Shown here: in pieces, positions 14,776 to 16,815 of the stretch
Layout of the letters: every line of letters begins with the position of its first letter
Numbering within the stretch: the first letter of the stretch is position 1
NCBI GenBank assembly: GCA_964527775.1
Contig: CAZGQS010000034.1
Span: 1-16,815, forward strand
Source: VMCP01 sp964527775
GTDB lineage: Bacteria > Bacteroidota > Bacteroidia > NS11-12g > UBA955
Length of the DNA: 16,815 bases
Direction: 5' to 3'
The notes under the pieces: generated by a model
What the model was told of the DNA's origin: nothing
Seen by the model: the letters and a program-made list of their open reading frames with translations, nothing else
Databases searched by the model: none
Made by a program: the position numbers and the translations under genes

Positions 14776-16128
14776 ATGGAATCAAACAACCCACTACACT
14801 CTCCTCCCTCAACCCTCAACTCTTCCCTTTCCCCTCTCAACTCTCCAAAAATCGCCATCATTGGCCTTGGCTACGTAGGATTGCCCCTGGCAGTGGCCTT
14901 TACGGAGAAATACGAGGTAGTTGGAATTGACATCAATTCAAAGCGTATTGACGAATTGAATGACGGCTACGATACCACTTTGGAAGTGGATGATAAAGAA
15001 TTACAGGAAGCCATTAAAAGAGGTTTCTTGTTGACGACTGTTATCAAGGATGCCGTAGATTGCAATGTATTTATTGTTACGGTACCAACCCCCACTGACA
15101 AACATAACAGACCGGTTTTAACGCCCATGATCAAGGCCTCTGAAGGTATTGCGGAGGTTTTAAAGCTCCAAAAAGAACGCTCCCCTCTAAACTCTCAACC
15201 CTCCACTATAATCTACGAAAGCACGGTATACCCAGGCGTTACCGAAGAAGAAATGGTTCCTGTTTTGGAGAAAAACAGTGGACTTAAATTCAATGAAGAT
15301 TTTTACGTGGGATATTCACCCGAGAGAATCAATCCGGGAGATAAAGAGCACACGGTTACCAAAATCTTGAAAGTGACCAGCGGAAGCACGCCAGAGGCGG
15401 CAGAATACATAGATCAACTGTACAAATCAATCATTGTGGCGGGCACGCACAAGGCGAGTTCCATCAAGGTGGCGGAGGCCGCAAAAGTGATTGAGAATTC
15501 GCAGCGCGACATCAACATTGCGTTTGTAAATGAGTTGAGTAAGATCTTTTCGAAGTTGGGAATCGATACCCACGAAGTATTGGAAGCAGCGGGAACCAAG
15601 TGGAACTTTTTGAAGTTCAAACCGGGTTTGGTTGGGGGACATTGCATCGGTGTAGACCCTTATTATTTGGCGCAAAAAGCTCAAGAAGTTGGCTATCACC
15701 CTGAAATCATCCTAGCGGGTAGACGTTTGAACGATGGGATGGGACAATTCGTAGCATCTGAAGTGGTTCGATTGATGATTGGTGCCGGACATAAAGTTCA
15801 AGGAACTCAATGTTTGATCTTTGGATTTACCTTCAAGGAAAACTGCCCGGATGTTCGGAACACCAAAGTGATAGACATAGTGCACGCCATCAAGAGTTTC
15901 CACATGGAACCAGTGGTTTACGATCCATGGGCAAACCCAGACGAAGTGATGCACGAATACGGAATCACCATTTATAACGAACTCCCTCAAGGCAACTTTG
16001 GTGCAGCGGTTTTAGCGGTTGCCCACACTGATTTTGAAATCCTCAACGTGCGCGAATTGATGGGAGATGGAATTATTTACGATGTAAAAGGGGTTTTACC
16101 CAAAGAACAAGTAGATGCAAGGCTCTAA
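14776..16128 (+). CDS. tviB: UDP-sugar 6-dehydrogenase, TviB/WbpA-like
   Basis: 450-aa NAD-dependent enzyme oxidising a UDP-hexose or UDP-N-acetylhexosamine C6 to the uronic acid. Rossmann motif GLGYVG (residues 30-35), STVYPGVTEE, YSPERINPGDKEHT, VAEAAKVIENSQRDINIAF, and the catalytic Cys290 in GGHCIGVDPYYL are all present, then a C-terminal UDP-binding domain (GFTFKENCPDVRNTKV). Overall it is closest to TviB and relatives that use UDP-GlcNAc or UDP-GalNAc, but the following epimerase is of UDP-glucuronate type, so UDP-glucose is also possible. Two repeat-coded segments are unusual: residues about 7-23 before the Rossmann strand, and about 135-144 (ERSPLNSQPST) replacing a short turn before IIYESTVYPG. 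The next gene overlaps it by 14 nt. Confidence 0.9.
   Translation: MESNNPLHSPPSTLNSSLSPLNSPKIAIIGLGYVGLPLAVAFTEKYEVVGIDINSKRIDELNDGYDTTLEVDDKELQEAIKRGFLLTTVIKDAVDCNVFIVTVPTPTDKHNRPVLTPMIKASEGIAEVLKLQKERSPLNSQPSTIIYESTVYPGVTEEEMVPVLEKNSGLKFNEDFYVGYSPERINPGDKEHTVTKILKVTSGSTPEAAEYIDQLYKSIIVAGTHKASSIKVAEAAKVIENSQRDINIAFVNELSKIFSKLGIDTHEVLEAAGTKWNFLKFKPGLVGGHCIGVDPYYLAQKAQEVGYHPEIILAGRRLNDGMGQFVASEVVRLMIGAGHKVQGTQCLIFGFTFKENCPDVRNTKVIDIVHAIKSFHMEPVVYDPWANPDEVMHEYGITIYNELPQGNFGAAVLAVAHTDFEILNVRELMGDGIIYDVKGVLPKEQVDARL
14794..14842. repeat. Heptad array in the 5' coding end of the dehydrogenase gene (7 units)
   Basis: Units CTACACT, CTCCTCC, CTCAACC, CTCAACT, CTTCCCT, TTCCCCT, CTCAACT in exact 7-nt register. 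They encode a Ser/Pro/Leu/Asn-rich leader peptide absent from related proteins, whose first residues are normally the KIAIIGLGYVG strand. Confidence 0.82.
15180..15207. repeat. Heptad array inside the dehydrogenase gene (4 units)
   Basis: CTCCCCT, CTAAACT, CTCAACC, CTCCACT, the same family as 13559-13635. It codes a Ser/Pro/Asn-rich insertion in a surface turn of the NAD-binding domain, between the helix ending VLKLQK and the strand IIYESTVYPG, and keeps the reading frame. Confidence 0.8.
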
Positions 16129-16815
16129 GATACTCATCACCGGAACCGCAGGCTTTATTGGTTTTCATTTAGCCGACAGACTCATCAAGGAAGGCTATGA
16201 TGTTTATGGTTTAGACGTCATCAATGATTATTATGATGTAAATCTAAAATACGCCCGACTTTCAGAACATGGAATAGTGGCAAAGAGATCTGAATTGGTG
16301 CAGTCTTCCAAATTCGAAAATTATAAATTCATTCAAATTGACTTGGCAGAACACGATGCCGTTGTGCAATTCATGAACGAACAAAAGTTTGATTATGTGG
16401 TGAACTTGGCGGCTCAAGCAGGGGTCAGATATTCTTTGCAAAATCCGAGAGCGTATACTCATAGCAATATTGATGGTTTTCTAAGTATTTTAGAAGGTTG
16501 CCGAGTAACCAAAGTAAAGCATCTAATTTTTGCAAGTACTAGCAGTGTTTATGGGTTAAATAAAGAAATGCCTCTAAACGAAAATCAGAAGACAGATAAA
16601 CCCATGGCGCTGTATGCTGCTACTAAGAAGGCAAATGAATTGATGGCCCATAGTTATTCGCATCTATTTCAGTTTCCAAGTACAGGGTTGAGATTTTTCA
16701 CGGTCTATGGACCTTGGGGACGTCCGGATATGGCTTTATTTTTATTTGCAGACGCCATATTGAAGGATAAGCCAATTAATGTATTTAATTACGGTAAAAT
16801 GATCAGAGATTTCAC
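16115..16815 (+). CDS. UDP-glucuronate 4-epimerase-like short-chain epimerase (3' end outside window)
   Basis: 233 codons are visible and the gene runs past the window; relatives are about 335-350 aa. NAD-binding TGTAGFIG at residues 9-16, the CapI/LpsL-type NDYYDVNLKYARL segment, NLAAQAGVRYSLQNP, the FASTSSVYG serine block and the catalytic Tyr167-x-x-x-Lys171 in YAATKK, then LRFFTVYGPWGRPDMAL. This pattern is characteristic of UDP-glucuronate 4-epimerases, which make UDP-galacturonate. Start ATG at 16115 overlaps the dehydrogenase by 14 nt, so the two are coupled and probably form a two-step route to a uronic acid precursor. A TviC-like role on N-acetylated sugars is the alternative. Confidence 0.9.
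   Translation, partial: MQGSKILITGTAGFIGFHLADRLIKEGYDVYGLDVINDYYDVNLKYARLSEHGIVAKRSELVQSSKFENYKFIQIDLAEHDAVVQFMNEQKFDYVVNLAAQAGVRYSLQNPRAYTHSNIDGFLSILEGCRVTKVKHLIFASTSSVYGLNKEMPLNENQKTDKPMALYAATKKANELMAHSYSHLFQFPSTGLRFFTVYGPWGRPDMALFLFADAILKDKPINVFNYGKMIRDF

Overview
The window looks like a Bacteroidota (Flavobacteriia-like) chromosome segment, probably from a draft or metagenome assembly because it contains a 100-base run of N. The evidence for the phylum is the repeated TAnnTTTG -7 promoter motif just upstream of start codons, the near absence of Shine-Dalgarno sequences, and the typical exopolysaccharide gene set (short OPX export lipoprotein, BY-kinase with a Tyr/Gly tail, TviB-like dehydrogenase, UDP-glucuronate 4-epimerase-like protein).

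Layout. 1-956: repeats, then comB (2-phosphosulfolactate phosphatase). 953-5710, minus strand: a tightly packed, visibly AT-rich glycan operon read GT2 glycosyltransferase -> hexapeptide acyltransferase -> (assembly gap) -> WecE-type sugar aminotransferase -> methyltransferase -> GT-C-like membrane protein. 5711-5850: divergent promoter region. 5851-7887, plus: purQ, aroQ, an enoyl-CoA hydratase. 7961-11268: the exopolysaccharide export pair, wza-like and wzc-like. 11269-13182: a rearranged zone with an AAA_14/DUF4143 ATPase, a palindromic operator candidate, and remnants of wzc and of a nucleotide-sugar dehydrogenase. 13183-14771: a four-helix-bundle gene bounded by inverted repeat arrays, then an overlapping trio (winged-helix regulator with a degenerate nucleotidyltransferase domain, a 61-aa protein, an active-looking nucleotidyltransferase). 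14776-16815: TviB-like dehydrogenase and UDP-glucuronate-4-epimerase-like gene, running off the end.

How it fits together. The two glycan blocks would supply activated sugars (amino sugar via WecE, hexuronic acid via the dehydrogenase/epimerase pair), transfer and decorate them, and export polymer through the Wza/Wzc-like pair. comB, purQ and aroQ are housekeeping metabolism around this material.

The most striking structural feature is a system of heptanucleotide arrays, about 90 units in eight places, that keep exact 7-nt register while the unit sequence changes. They lie between genes, abut start codons, provide stop codons (aroQ, four-helix-bundle gene) and sit inside coding sequences (comB, the dehydrogenase). 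They fall in two families: CAAAGAC/GATCGGT/GGTCAGC-like and CTAAACY/CTCAACY/TCCCCTY-like. I do not recognise them as a described element.
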